From Parafilimonas sp. (lineage in GTDB: Bacteria; Bacteroidota; Bacteroidia; Chitinophagales; Chitinophagaceae), in contig JAFMEZ010000002.1 of assembly GCA_017856455.1 (NCBI GenBank), forward strand, positions 24,848 to 88,847: a stretch of DNA of 64,000 nt. Reading direction: 5' to 3'. Positions 16,393 to 25,484 of this stretch are shown piece by piece. A model generated the notes under the pieces. The model made no database searches and was not told the origin of the DNA. It worked only from the letters and a program-made list of their open reading frames with translations. Made by a program: the position numbers and the translations under genes. Within the stretch, counting starts at the first letter, position 1. The number at the start of each line of letters is the position of its first letter.

Positions 16393-17891
16393 AGATTTAG
16401 TACTTCTTCAATAATCACCCTATCATTAGACAACCTCGGTACTTTATGCTGTCCGCCTAATTTATTTTTATTCTTTAGCCATTTGTTGAATTGTCCCTGT
16501 GGCATTTTTTTTACAATAGGTAATCGCAGTGCAATATCCTTGTGTCTTTTGGCTTCATAATCACTGTTCAGTTTTTTTAATTCCTGATCGAGTATGGTTG
16601 CAAATGCATGCATATCATCTGGCTCTTTCTCAAACTCAATCAACCACTCATGTGCTCCATTTCCCTCATCACTAAAATAAACTGGTCCGGCAGTATAATC
16701 ATTGATGATGGAGTGTGTGAGTTTAGATGTTTCTGAAATGGCTCTTTCAGCATTGTCAATGATCAGTTCCTCTCCAAATGCGTTGATGAATAATTTTAAT
16801 CTTCCGCTTACAATAATTCTATAAGGTTTGATGCTCGTAAATTGAATCGTATCTCCAACCAAGTATCTCCAGAGTCCGCCATTCGTGCTAATTACCGGCG
16901 CATAATGTTGTCCGATTTCTACATCTTTTAATCCAATTGTTCTTGGTGCTGTCTTTCCGTATTCTTCAATGGGCATGAATTCATAAAAAATTCCATGATC
17001 CAAAAAAAGCAACATGCCTTCACTGCCTGGCATATCCTGTGCAGCAAAAAATCCCTCACTTGCATTATACATTTCCAAATATTGTATATCTCCCCCTATG
17101 AGTTTTTTGAATTGTTCACGATAGGGATGAAATGAAACTCCTCCATGCATATAGAGTTCTAGTGATGGCCACAATTCTTTGATGCATGACTTTCCAGTTA
17201 ACTCCAAAAGCCTTTGAAAGAGTACGAGCGTCCAGGTGGGCACACCAGAAATGGAAGTAACATTTTCATGCATAGTCGATTGGGCGAGCATCTCAATTTT
17301 ATTCTCCCATTCATCCAACAATGCAATTTTTAAATCGGGCGTTCTGATCCAGTTGCCCCAAAATGGAGTGTTTTGCATCAGCACTGCGCTTAGATCTCCA
17401 AAGTGTGCTTCCTCATGAAGCGTATTGATATTGTGACTTCCGCCTATTACCAAACCTTTTCCAGTAAGCAGATCAGAATTTGGATGATGGATGTAATACA
17501 ATGACAATATATCCTTTGCTGCTTTATAATGTCCATCAACTAAACTTTCATGGCTGACAGGAATAAATTTACTTTTATCAGAAGTGGTGCCACTGCTTTT
17601 TGCAAACCAATTGATCGGTGTATTCCACAGTACATTTTCTTCACCGGCCATGATTCTTTCAATATATGGCTTCAAGTCATTGTACTCGTGAATAGGAATC
17701 GCTTGCTTGAAATTTTTAGTGCTGAATAGTTTTGAAAAATCATACTTTCTGCCAAACGCTGTATACTGTCCTGCTGTCACCAAATCCTGCAAGACTTCTC
17801 TTTGCGCAGAAATGGGATGGTCTATCCATGCCTCAATTCTCCAAGAGCGTAATCTTGCCAGCGTAGATATGGCAGGACTTAGCAGTTTCAT
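16386..17891 (-). CDS. GH3 auxin-responsive-promoter family adenylating enzyme
   Basis: 501 residues. The ATP/AMP-binding signature SSGTTSDKSKFIPVS appears near residue 95, then YNASEGFFAAQD and GDTIQFTSIKPYRI, as in bacterial GH3 proteins. Plant GH3 enzymes conjugate amino acids to acyl groups by adenylation; the bacterial substrate is unknown. The start overlaps nothing and follows lptB by 9 bp, indicating cotranscription. Its final codons and stop are made from a 7-bp repeat unit (16386-16392). Confidence 0.88.
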   Translation of the reverse strand: MKLLSPAISTLARLRSWRIEAWIDHPISAQREVLQDLVTAGQYTAFGRKYDFSKLFSTKNFKQAIPIHEYNDLKPYIERIMAGEENVLWNTPINWFAKSSGTTSDKSKFIPVSHESLVDGHYKAAKDILSLYYIHHPNSDLLTGKGLVIGGSHNINTLHEEAHFGDLSAVLMQNTPFWGNWIRTPDLKIALLDEWENKIEMLAQSTMHENVTSISGVPTWTLVLFQRLLELTGKSCIKELWPSLELYMHGGVSFHPYREQFKKLIGGDIQYLEMYNASEGFFAAQDMPGSEGMLLFLDHGIFYEFMPIEEYGKTAPRTIGLKDVEIGQHYAPVISTNGGLWRYLVGDTIQFTSIKPYRIIVSGRLKLFINAFGEELIIDNAERAISETSKLTHSIINDYTAGPVYFSDEGNGAHEWLIEFEKEPDDMHAFATILDQELKKLNSDYEAKRHKDIALRLPIVKKMPQGQFNKWLKNKNKLGGQHKVPRLSNDRVIIEEVLNLL

Positions 17892-17900
17892 ATTGAAAGT

Positions 17901-18683
17901 TTATTGACGATTATTGGTAAAATCTTGTTTTGCCTCTTCGTGCAAATAGTCTTTACGTTTCAATTCAAAATTTCTTCCCAGGTAAAGTCTTCTCACTTGT
18001 TCATCTTCTGCCAACTGTTCAGCACTTCCGTGTTTGAATATTTTTCCTTCAATCAACAAGTATGCACGATCACAAATGGATAATGTTTCATTTACATTGT
18101 GATCAGTAATCAGAATGCCTATGTTTTTATACTTCAATCGAGCCACTACTGTTTGAATATCTTCCACTGCAATGGGATCAACTCCTGCAAATGGTTCATC
18201 CAGTAAAATAAATTTAGGATCAACAGCTAGTGCTCTTGCAATTTCGGTTCTTCTTCTTTCACCACCACTTAAAGAGTCGCCATTATTTTTTCTAACATGC
18301 GATAATCTAAATTCTGTGATCAGTGTTTCTAATTTATCTTTTTGTTCTTGTTTACTCAATTTGGTCATTTCAAGCACTGCTGCAATATTGTCTTCAACAG
18401 AAAGTTTTCTAAAAACAGATGCTTCCTGTGGAAGATAACCGATACCCATTTGCGCACGCTTGTACATTGGGAGCTTGGTGATGTTGACATCATTCAAATA
18501 AACATCTCCTTCATCCGGTTTAATCAATCCTACAACCATATAAAAGGAGGTGGTTTTACCCGCGCCATTCGGACCTAGCAGTCCAACAATTTCTCCTTGT
18601 TTTACTTCAACGGAAACCTGGTTCACAACGGTTCTGTTGCGATATCTTTTAACGAGTTGTTGCGTAGTGATAGTGAGACTCAT
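17901..18683 (-). CDS. lptB: LPS export ABC transporter ATPase
   Basis: 260 residues. Walker [10 protein letters not shown], signature [16 protein letters not shown], Walker [14 protein letters not shown] and H-loop [10 protein letters not shown] match LptB. It powers LPS transport from the inner membrane with LptFG; LptC is encoded elsewhere in this window (57432). A C-terminal tail of about 20 polar residues goes beyond the core. An exact -7 box sits 6 bases upstream of the ATG. Confidence 0.95.
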   Translation of the reverse strand: MSLTITTQQLVKRYRNRTVVNQVSVEVKQGEIVGLLGPNGAGKTTSFYMVVGLIKPDEGDVYLNDVNITKLPMYKRAQMGIGYLPQEASVFRKLSVEDNIAAVLEMTKLSKQEQKDKLETLITEFRLSHVRKNNGDSLSGGERRRTEIARALAVDPKFILLDEPFAGVDPIAVEDIQTVVARLKYKNIGILITDHNVNETLSICDRAYLLIEGKIFKHGSAEQLAEDEQVRRLYLGRNFELKRKDYLHEEAKQDFTNNRQ

Positions 18684-18689
18684 GCATCA

Positions 18690-18697
18690 CAAATGTA
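18690..18697 (-). promoter_or_regulatory. -7 box of lptB
   Basis: TACATTTG on the minus strand, an exact TAnnTTTG, ending 6 bases before the lptB ATG. This implies a leaderless or nearly leaderless transcript. No -33 element is clear. Confidence 0.55.
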
Positions 18698-18722
18698 TCA
18701 AATTTAAACAGCATATTATCCT

Positions 18723-18730
18723 TACTTTTG
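18723..18730 (+). promoter_or_regulatory. -7 box of metF
   Basis: TACTTTTG, an exact TAnnTTTG, ending 24 bases before the metF ATG in the divergent lptB-metF region. Confidence 0.55.
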
Positions 18731-18754
18731 CAATCGCACAAAACACCTTAGCGC

Positions 18755-19708
18755 ATGAAGGTTATTGACCACATTAAACAGGCAAAAGACACATTGGTTT
18801 CTTTTGAAGTTCTTCCTCCTCTAAAAGGGAAGAACATCGCATCCTTGTATCAACATTTGGATCCATTAATGGAATTCAAACCTTCATTCATCAATGTTAC
18901 TTATCACAGAAGTGAGCATATTTTTAAGAAGAAACATGATGGCACTTTTGAGAAAGTGGAAGTGAGGAAGCGTCCGGGTACTGTTGGCATTTGTGCAGCG
19001 ATCATGAACCATTATCAAATAGATGCGGTTCCGCATTTAATTTGTGGTGGTTTCACCAAACGTGAAACAGAAGATGCATTGATCGACTTGAATTTCTTGG
19101 GAATTGATAATGTGCTGGTATTGAGAGGGGATGCTACAAAAAATGAAGCGAGTTTTGAACCAGAGCCTAATGGAAACAGGTATGCAATTGATTTGTTGCA
19201 ACAAGTAGGTCGTTTAAACAATGGCATTTATTTAGAAGAAGATATTAGGGAAGGATTCCGTACGAATTTTTGCATGGGCGTTGCTGGTTATCCAGAGAAA
19301 CATTTCGAAGCTCCGAATATGGATACGGATATGCGTTATTTGAAAGCAAAGGTTGATGCTGGTGCTGAATACATTGTAACGCAAATGTTTTTTGACAACG
19401 CTAAATATTTTGAGTTTGTAGATAAGTGCCGTGCAAATGATATTCATATTCCGATCATACCAGGCTTAAAGCCCTTGACAAGTAAAAAACAACTTACTGT
19501 TATACCTAGAATATTTCATGTTGATTTGCCCACTGATTTGATCAATGACATGAACAAATCAAAAACTGATGCTGAAAGTGAACAGGTGGGTATGAATTGG
19601 CTTGTTCATCAATCCCAAGAACTCAAAAAAGCTGGCGTACCTGTTTTACATTATTATACGCTTGGAAAGCCAATGCTCATCCGCGATGCGGTTGCAAAAG
19701 TTTTTTAA
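18755..19708 (+). CDS. metF: 5,10-methylenetetrahydrofolate reductase
   Basis: 317 residues, the usual length of bacterial MetF. It has VSFEVLPP at the N-terminus (catalytic Glu), DNVLVLRGD, FCMGVAGYPEKH, and YIVTQMFFDN, all family landmarks of the FAD-binding barrel. It makes 5-methyl-THF for methionine synthesis in the cytosol. Its TAA stop shares the palindrome TTAA (19705-19708) with the convergent thioredoxin-like gene. Confidence 0.96.
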   Translation: MKVIDHIKQAKDTLVSFEVLPPLKGKNIASLYQHLDPLMEFKPSFINVTYHRSEHIFKKKHDGTFEKVEVRKRPGTVGICAAIMNHYQIDAVPHLICGGFTKRETEDALIDLNFLGIDNVLVLRGDATKNEASFEPEPNGNRYAIDLLQQVGRLNNGIYLEEDIREGFRTNFCMGVAGYPEKHFEAPNMDTDMRYLKAKVDAGAEYIVTQMFFDNAKYFEFVDKCRANDIHIPIIPGLKPLTSKKQLTVIPRIFHVDLPTDLINDMNKSKTDAESEQVGMNWLVHQSQELKKAGVPVLHYYTLGKPMLIRDAVAKVF

Positions 19709-21150
19709 GGAAGTTTTTGTTGTGATTTTTTCTTTGCTTCCATGAATTCATCCATTTGGAGGTAATTCAGTTTTTTTGCGATGATGTTTTTGTTGTTATC
19801 TAACAAATAAGCCATTGGTGTTTGATAGACATCATACAATTGACGAAATCCCGGCTTTCCTGCCTTGTAGATTTTATCTTTCATTTCATCAGTCTGGTAA
19901 ATATGCGTCCAACCAACAAGTTTATTGTCTTTGATGAATTTCAACCAATTCTGTTTTCCACCATCCACCATTACTCCGATCATTTTTATTCCGTTCTTCT
20001 TCCATTTTGCCTGATATATTGAATCCATCTTGGGTACTTCCTCTTTACAGTGTCCGCATGTAGGATCCCAGAAACATATCACTGTAAATGGTGCCTGTAC
20101 TGAACTCAATAAAAATGGACGACCAAGCGTGTCAATCATTTGAAGCTCTGGCGCCTTCAATCCTATGCGATTAGACATCATTGAGTAGCCTCTGTCGTAC
20201 ACAAATTTTTTATACTGCTCATTCATCCATGTATCTGCCTGTCCGGTTAAAAAGTATTTTTCAAACAGATGTACAAAAACAGCATCCTGTCCCATGTACT
20301 TCGGATTGACATACTTGTCTGTCAAACTTGAAAGAAAGAACTTAAACATCTCTTCATTGGGCTTGGATGCCTGTAACATTCTATCTGCATATACGATCAA
20401 TGAATCTGGAATTTGTGGTAAAACCTGATCATAGTATCGATCAAATTTTCCTTGCAATACAGGGGTGCGAATCAGTCTTTCATCTGTAAAACTGATACCG
20501 TCCCAAAAATGGTCCTTATAATAATTGTATGCAAAGACGCTATCATATTTACCTTTCGGATGTTTTGAAGCTGGCGGTACTTCCGGATCTTGCAGAATAT
20601 TAAAAATTGAAGTCAGTAAGCTGTTTGGATATTTCTTCTGCAAATCGACTCTATAATCTTGCATGGATTGACCCAGTACTTTTATTTTATTATTGATGGA
20701 ATCATATCCTGGTTCTCCAGATTTCCCTGTTATACTTTTTCTTAGTTCATTGATGCTGCTTCCAATTGCAAATGACATTTGCTGGTATTGAGTAAAAGTT
20801 GTGTTGTCTAATGAGTTTTCAAATTGCAGCGATTGCAATAAATCACTGGTATCTGCTTTCAGCGAAAATTTCAGGTCCTTGTCAATGATGCATTCCACCC
20901 ATCCATTTTTTTCTGGGAATACAATTAGATAAATACCCCCTTGTAATTTTTTGATCCCAGAGAATACTGCATCACCAGATGGCTCAATTTTTGCAGAATC
21001 AATCAGGTATTGTTTATTACCAAAGTGATAGGCAATGTAAAGATGACCTTTATTGAAAGGTTTGATATTTGCCTTGATCTCATAGGCTGACTGACCGTAT
21101 GAAATAAAATGAATGCTTATGAAAGCAAAGGCCATTAAGAGAATTCTCAT
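19705..21150 (-). CDS. Secreted TlpA-like thioredoxin with N-terminal DUF4369-type domain
   Basis: About 481 residues from ATG 21150, which opens signal peptide MRILLMAFAFISIHFISYGQ; the longer frame starts on a TTG inside the putative -7 box. The N-terminal region (IKANIKPFNKGHLYIAYHFG) resembles DUF4369. The C-terminal thioredoxin domain (about 340-475) has FWDPTCGHCKEEVPKMDSIY with a CGHC active site and a cis-Pro in YQTPMAYLL. Likely periplasmic disulfide reductase/oxidoreductase; partners are unknown. Confidence 0.88.
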   Translation of the reverse strand: MRILLMAFAFISIHFISYGQSAYEIKANIKPFNKGHLYIAYHFGNKQYLIDSAKIEPSGDAVFSGIKKLQGGIYLIVFPEKNGWVECIIDKDLKFSLKADTSDLLQSLQFENSLDNTTFTQYQQMSFAIGSSINELRKSITGKSGEPGYDSINNKIKVLGQSMQDYRVDLQKKYPNSLLTSIFNILQDPEVPPASKHPKGKYDSVFAYNYYKDHFWDGISFTDERLIRTPVLQGKFDRYYDQVLPQIPDSLIVYADRMLQASKPNEEMFKFFLSSLTDKYVNPKYMGQDAVFVHLFEKYFLTGQADTWMNEQYKKFVYDRGYSMMSNRIGLKAPELQMIDTLGRPFLLSSVQAPFTVICFWDPTCGHCKEEVPKMDSIYQAKWKKNGIKMIGVMVDGGKQNWLKFIKDNKLVGWTHIYQTDEMKDKIYKAGKPGFRQLYDVYQTPMAYLLDNNKNIIAKKLNYLQMDEFMEAKKKSQQKLP

Positions 21151-21165
21151 GTAGGGGGCTTTCCG

Positions 21166-21173
21166 CAAAATTA
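21166..21173 (-). promoter_or_regulatory. -7 box of the TlpA-like gene
   Basis: TAATTTTG on the minus strand, an exact TAnnTTTG, ending 15 bases before the ATG at 21150. It overlaps the upstream TTG candidate start, so it also argues for the 21150 start. Confidence 0.5.
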
Positions 21174-21202
21174 TTCAATAACTTTATAAATCAATCTTAA
21201 AT

Positions 21203-22633
21203 ATGAGAAGGAAAAAGGATACGATGATGTTGGAGTTGGAAGTTGTTGGATATGCTGCTGGAGGTAAATCGTTGGCAAAAAAAGATGGAAAAGTAATATT
21301 TATTGAAGGAGCTGTGCCTGGGGATATCGTAGATGTTAGGATAACAAAAAATAAAAAAGATTGGGCTGAAGGTACAGTCAGGAAAATACACCAATTCTCT
21401 AAAGACAGGGTCGTTCCTTTTTGTAAGCATTTTGGCGTTTGTGGGGGATGTAAATGGCAGATGTTGCCATATGAAAAGCAAGCGTTTTATAAACAGTCAG
21501 AAGTAGAGCAACATCTCAAGCGAATTGGGAAAGTTGACATACCAGAGATTCAACCAATTGCATCTGCTAAGGAAACTGTTTTTTATAGGAATAAACTGGA
21601 GTATACGTTCAGCTCCAAAAAATATTTCACTACAGATGAAATAGCTCAATTGAACTTACCTGTTGGAGAAAAAATTGGACTCCCTTCAATTCCTGCCTTG
21701 GGTTTTCATGTTCCAGGTTCGTTTGATAAGGTAATTGATATTGATGAATGTTTCTTACAGCAGGAGCCAAGCAATCAGGTTAGAAATGATCTCAGAAAAT
21801 TTGTGCTTGATAAAGGGTACAGTTTTTATGACATAAGAAATCACATTGGGTTGATGCGAAACCTGATGATAAGGAAATGTACCACAGGAGATTTAATGGT
21901 AAATGTTGTTTTTGGGGAAGATGATCGTGATGCCATTGCAGATGTAATGAAATTTTTAAGAGAGCGTTTTTCAGCAATCACTTCTCTTTATTATACTGTG
22001 AATACAAAATTCAATGACAGTATATTTGATCAGCAGCCCATCTTGTTTAGTGGTAATGCTTATGCGATAGAAAAATTAGGAAAATGGAAATTTAAAATCA
22101 GTCCTAAGTCATTTTTTCAAACCAATACAAAGCAAGCAGAGCGGCTCTATCAGATTACAAAAGATTTTACTGAATTAACGGGCAAAGAAATTGTTTATGA
22201 TTTGTACTGCGGTACAGGTAGTATTGGCATATTTGTTAGTGATCTTGCAAAAAAAATCATAGGCGTTGAGTTGATTGAAGAAGCTATAGCTGATGCTAAA
22301 GAAAATGTTTCCTTGAATCAAATTTCAAATGCATCTTTCTTTGCTGGTGATGTAGCAAATATTTGTACTGATGATTTTTTCCAAATACATGGTCGTCCAG
22401 ATGTCATCATCACAGATCCGCCGCGAGCAGGTATGCATGAAAAATTGATTCATCAGATTTTACACATGCAGGCTCCTACGGTGGTGTATGTGAGCTGTAA
22501 TCCTGCAACACAGGCCAGGGATCTCAACCTATTGTCTGAAAAATATGCGGTTACTGCCATAAAACCAGTTGACATGTTCCCGCATACACATCATATTGAA
22601 AATGTTGTTCAACTCAAGTTGAAGAGAGATTGA
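21203..22633 (+). CDS. rlmD: 23S rRNA (uracil-C5)-methyltransferase, RlmD type
   Basis: 476 residues. An N-terminal TRAM domain (about 5-65) is followed by the iron-sulfur Cys cluster CKHFGVCGGCKW, then the SAM-binding YDLYCGTGSIGIF, TDPPRAGMHEK, and catalytic VSCNPATQARDL. It methylates a uridine of 23S rRNA; the exact position (1939 or 747) cannot be fixed from sequence alone. Bacteroidota often carry two paralogues. A near -7 box TAACTTTA lies at 21179-21186. Confidence 0.92.
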   Translation: MRRKKDTMMLELEVVGYAAGGKSLAKKDGKVIFIEGAVPGDIVDVRITKNKKDWAEGTVRKIHQFSKDRVVPFCKHFGVCGGCKWQMLPYEKQAFYKQSEVEQHLKRIGKVDIPEIQPIASAKETVFYRNKLEYTFSSKKYFTTDEIAQLNLPVGEKIGLPSIPALGFHVPGSFDKVIDIDECFLQQEPSNQVRNDLRKFVLDKGYSFYDIRNHIGLMRNLMIRKCTTGDLMVNVVFGEDDRDAIADVMKFLRERFSAITSLYYTVNTKFNDSIFDQQPILFSGNAYAIEKLGKWKFKISPKSFFQTNTKQAERLYQITKDFTELTGKEIVYDLYCGTGSIGIFVSDLAKKIIGVELIEEAIADAKENVSLNQISNASFFAGDVANICTDDFFQIHGRPDVIITDPPRAGMHEKLIHQILHMQAPTVVYVSCNPATQARDLNLLSEKYAVTAIKPVDMFPHTHHIENVVQLKLKRD

Positions 22634-22668
22634 TTCAGGTTTGTTAATTTTACATCATAATTATATAT

Positions 22669-23364
22669 ATGGAATCAGATATAAGGCCAGGCAGGTTTCA
22701 AGTGTTGCCAGTAGTCATTAAAAATCTTCTCATCATCAATGGTCTGGTATGGCTGGCTCAAATAACCATCGGACAAGATCTGATTTCCATCGAAGATTTA
22801 TTTGCGCTTCATCATTTCAGCTCTCAGTATTACCATCCTTGGCAATACATTACCTATATGTTTCTGCATTCATCTGAATCCTTTTTTCATATCCTGTTCA
22901 ATATGTTCGCACTATGGATGTTTGGATCAACGCTGGAGAATTTATGGGGACCCGGAAGGTTCTTGATTTTTTATCTTGTTTGTGGATTGGGAGCAGGTAT
23001 TACACAAGCATTAGCACTCACGTATGACATTGCTCAGTATACCACACTTTTCGATGCAGGAAAAATATCTGCAGAGGAATTCTTTTTAATGTCTAATGTT
23101 CCAACACTTGGTGCATCAGGAGCAGTGATGGGAATATTTGCAGCATTTGCATATACTTTTCCAAATAGTCAAATGATCATCCTTCCCATTCCTTTTCCCA
23201 TCAAAGCAAAATGGGCGTTATTGGGATTAGCAGTTTTGGATCTCTTGGGTGGGATTTCTAGCAGCTCAACAGGTATTGCACACTTCGCACACCTTGGAGG
23301 TGCTGCAGTAGGTATTATCATTGTAATGATTTGGAATAGGAACAATAGAAGACATTTTTATTAA
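22669..23364 (+). CDS. Rhomboid family intramembrane serine protease
   Basis: 231 residues, about six membrane helices. It has FHILFNMFALWMFGSTLE (the HxxxN region), the catalytic Ser in LGASGAVMG, and the catalytic His in AHFAHLGGAAVG, so the Ser-His dyad is intact. It cleaves membrane proteins within the bilayer; substrates are unknown. The next gene, 1 bp downstream, is a second rhomboid with the dyad lost. Confidence 0.93.
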   Translation: MESDIRPGRFQVLPVVIKNLLIINGLVWLAQITIGQDLISIEDLFALHHFSSQYYHPWQYITYMFLHSSESFFHILFNMFALWMFGSTLENLWGPGRFLIFYLVCGLGAGITQALALTYDIAQYTTLFDAGKISAEEFFLMSNVPTLGASGAVMGIFAAFAYTFPNSQMIILPIPFPIKAKWALLGLAVLDLLGGISSSSTGIAHFAHLGGAAVGIIIVMIWNRNNRRHFY

Positions 23365-23365
23365 T

Positions 23366-24271
23366 ATGGCTCCAACTTCAAGATATTATACTCCTTCTAC
23401 AAAATGGGATTCAAGTAATCCTCTGCTGATGTTGATTATTGTTCAGGCAATGTTTTTTGTGGGACTCAATTTTATAAAAAGTATTTATACATTTTCAAGA
23501 TTAGATCCGGAAGCGTTTTACCGAAATATTTATTATTGGTCAGTGCTTTCTGCTGATCATGAAACATTTCTAACAAGACCATGGACATTTTTTACGATGA
23601 TATTTTCTGAAGTGAAACTGATCATGGTTATTGGTAACTTGATTTGGACTTGGACATTTGGTTTTTTAATTCAGGATTTAGTTGGCGGAGAAAAAATATT
23701 TCCTGTTTATATATACAGCAGTTTTTTTGCGGGACTTGCCTTTATTTTGGTCACAAATGTTTTTCAAACTGAATTGGTTTCATATTCTTTTTTCAATGGG
23801 GTAACTGCTGGAATATTGGGATTGGCCAGTGCAGCGACAACCATATCTCCAAAATACCGAATCTTCCCAATGCTTGGAGGCGGGATTCCTTTATGGATCA
23901 TCGCACTCGTCTATGTATTATTAAATGTTAGTACTTCGGGAGGCTATTATTTTATTATTCCACAACTGATTGCACTATTTGTAGGATTTAGCTTTGTGCG
24001 ATTAATGCAAAATGGATATGATGCTGGTTCATGGATGATTTCTTTTTATAGTCAAATCGTGAACTTTCTCTCTCCTAAAAAAAGAAAGGAAAAGCAATCG
24101 AGACATCAATCATTCTATGATACTACTGGTCGTCAACCATTTGTAAAAAAAGCAAATCTAACACAGAAGCGTGTGGATGAGTTATTGGACAAGATTAACC
24201 AATTTGGCTATGATCATCTGACTGAAGAAGAAAAAGATTTTCTAAAGCAGGCAAGTAAAAAAGATCTTTAA
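23366..24271 (+). CDS. Rhomboid-like pseudoprotease with cytosolic C-terminal tail
   Basis: 301 residues with about six membrane helices and a polar tail of about 75 residues ending in KRVDELLDKINQFGYDHLTEEEKDFLKQASKKDL-type sequence, resembling the DUF6576-type tail of Bacteroidota rhomboids. Aligned with the upstream paralogue, GASGAVMG becomes GVTAGILG (Ser to Thr) and AHLGGAAVG becomes PQLIALFVG (His to Gln). It is therefore probably catalytically inactive, comparable to iRhoms or derlins. Its gene starts 1 bp after the active-looking rhomboid, so the two are likely coexpressed and may act together (inference). Confidence 0.85.
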   Translation: MAPTSRYYTPSTKWDSSNPLLMLIIVQAMFFVGLNFIKSIYTFSRLDPEAFYRNIYYWSVLSADHETFLTRPWTFFTMIFSEVKLIMVIGNLIWTWTFGFLIQDLVGGEKIFPVYIYSSFFAGLAFILVTNVFQTELVSYSFFNGVTAGILGLASAATTISPKYRIFPMLGGGIPLWIIALVYVLLNVSTSGGYYFIIPQLIALFVGFSFVRLMQNGYDAGSWMISFYSQIVNFLSPKKRKEKQSRHQSFYDTTGRQPFVKKANLTQKRVDELLDKINQFGYDHLTEEEKDFLKQASKKDL

Positions 24272-24277
24272 GTTTCC

Positions 24278-25423
24278 ATGAAATCGACATCAGCTGGGTT
24301 ATTCAATATCATCATGAAATTTTTCTCATGGATGCTTATTGTATTTATGTTGATTTGTGCCTGTTCGCCATTCATTCATCCCAAGTATTTATGGTTCATT
24401 GGATTTTTAAGTCTCCTCTTCCCTTACATTTTTTTCTTGGTGCTTTTATTTTTAATCTATTGGCTGTTTAAGTTTTCAAGATTTTTTATTTATCCTTTTT
24501 TCGCACTCATACTATCAGCTTATTCTTTACAGTTTAATTTTTCATTTCACCAACCCAACAGTTTTGTAAAAGAAAAAGATAAACAGCATTTAAGGGTCAT
24601 GAGCTGGAATATCAGACATTTTATTCCATATAACGAGAGCAATTTTAAGCCAGTCAATAAGGATCAAATTGAAAAAGTATTTGATGAAGTTCTTTCCAAT
24701 AATCCTGATATTGTTTGCTTTCAGGAGTTTATTTCTCTTCCTAATCTTGGAACACAAAATCCATTTCATCAATTGACTAAGCAATATGGTTATACATATT
24801 TTCAATTTGATGGTGCTGATATTTTTAAATCCAATCAGTATAGCGGTACAGCTATATTTTCAAAATACCCAATCATCAATGAAGGTGTAATTCAATATCC
24901 TGATAAAAATGCTGATAATACAGAAGCGACTGTGTATGCAGATGTTGTGAAAGGGAAGGATACCATAAGGATTTATTCATTTCATTTACAGTCATTTGGT
25001 TTTGGGAATAGAGAGTATAAAATTTTGGGAACAGTTAAAAATGATCATGCTGATGTGCGTGAGTCGAAATACCTGATCAAAAAAATGAAAAACACTTTTG
25101 AAGTTCATGGCTCACAGGCGGATTTTCTTACACAAGTGTTGAAAGAATCGCCTTACCCATATATTTTGGCTGGAGACCTGAATGATGTTCCAGGATCATA
25201 TGCTTATTTGTCGGTCAGAGGCGATCATAAAGATGCTTTTCTGGAAAAAGGGTTTTTTCTAGGATCTACCTTTACAAGTTCATTCTCTTTTTTGCTTAAA
25301 AGCATCCCAACTTTACGTATTGATTATATTTTCCATCCCAACCAATTCAATACCATTCAATACAAAAGAGGTGGGGTAAATATTTCAGACCATTTTTATT
25401 TGCTGGCTGACATCCGTTTGTAG
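24278..25423 (+). CDS. Membrane-anchored endonuclease/exonuclease/phosphatase family protein
   Basis: 381 residues. Two or three N-terminal membrane helices (about 1-95) precede an EEP domain: VMSWNIRHF, PDIVCFQEF (catalytic Glu), LAGDLNDVPGS, RIDYIF and ISDHFYL (catalytic Asp-His). The fold hydrolyses phosphodiester or phosphomonoester bonds; substrate is unknown and the domain could face the periplasm. It lies 6 bp after the pseudo-rhomboid in the same operon. Confidence 0.9.
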   Translation: MKSTSAGLFNIIMKFFSWMLIVFMLICACSPFIHPKYLWFIGFLSLLFPYIFFLVLLFLIYWLFKFSRFFIYPFFALILSAYSLQFNFSFHQPNSFVKEKDKQHLRVMSWNIRHFIPYNESNFKPVNKDQIEKVFDEVLSNNPDIVCFQEFISLPNLGTQNPFHQLTKQYGYTYFQFDGADIFKSNQYSGTAIFSKYPIINEGVIQYPDKNADNTEATVYADVVKGKDTIRIYSFHLQSFGFGNREYKILGTVKNDHADVRESKYLIKKMKNTFEVHGSQADFLTQVLKESPYPYILAGDLNDVPGSYAYLSVRGDHKDAFLEKGFFLGSTFTSSFSFLLKSIPTLRIDYIFHPNQFNTIQYKRGGVNISDHFYLLADIRL

Positions 25424-25459
25424 GGTATTGAAGTAGTCTTTCTTCTGCAAATCAATCTA

Positions 25460-25467
25460 TATCTTTG
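25460..25467 (+). promoter_or_regulatory. -7 box of cysS
   Basis: TATCTTTG, an exact TAnnTTTG, ending 17 bases before the ATG. A TTG exists at 25428-25430 but the 29-base spacing is too long for a normal -33 element. Confidence 0.5.
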
Positions 25468-25484
25468 CGGTCAGATTAATCTAT

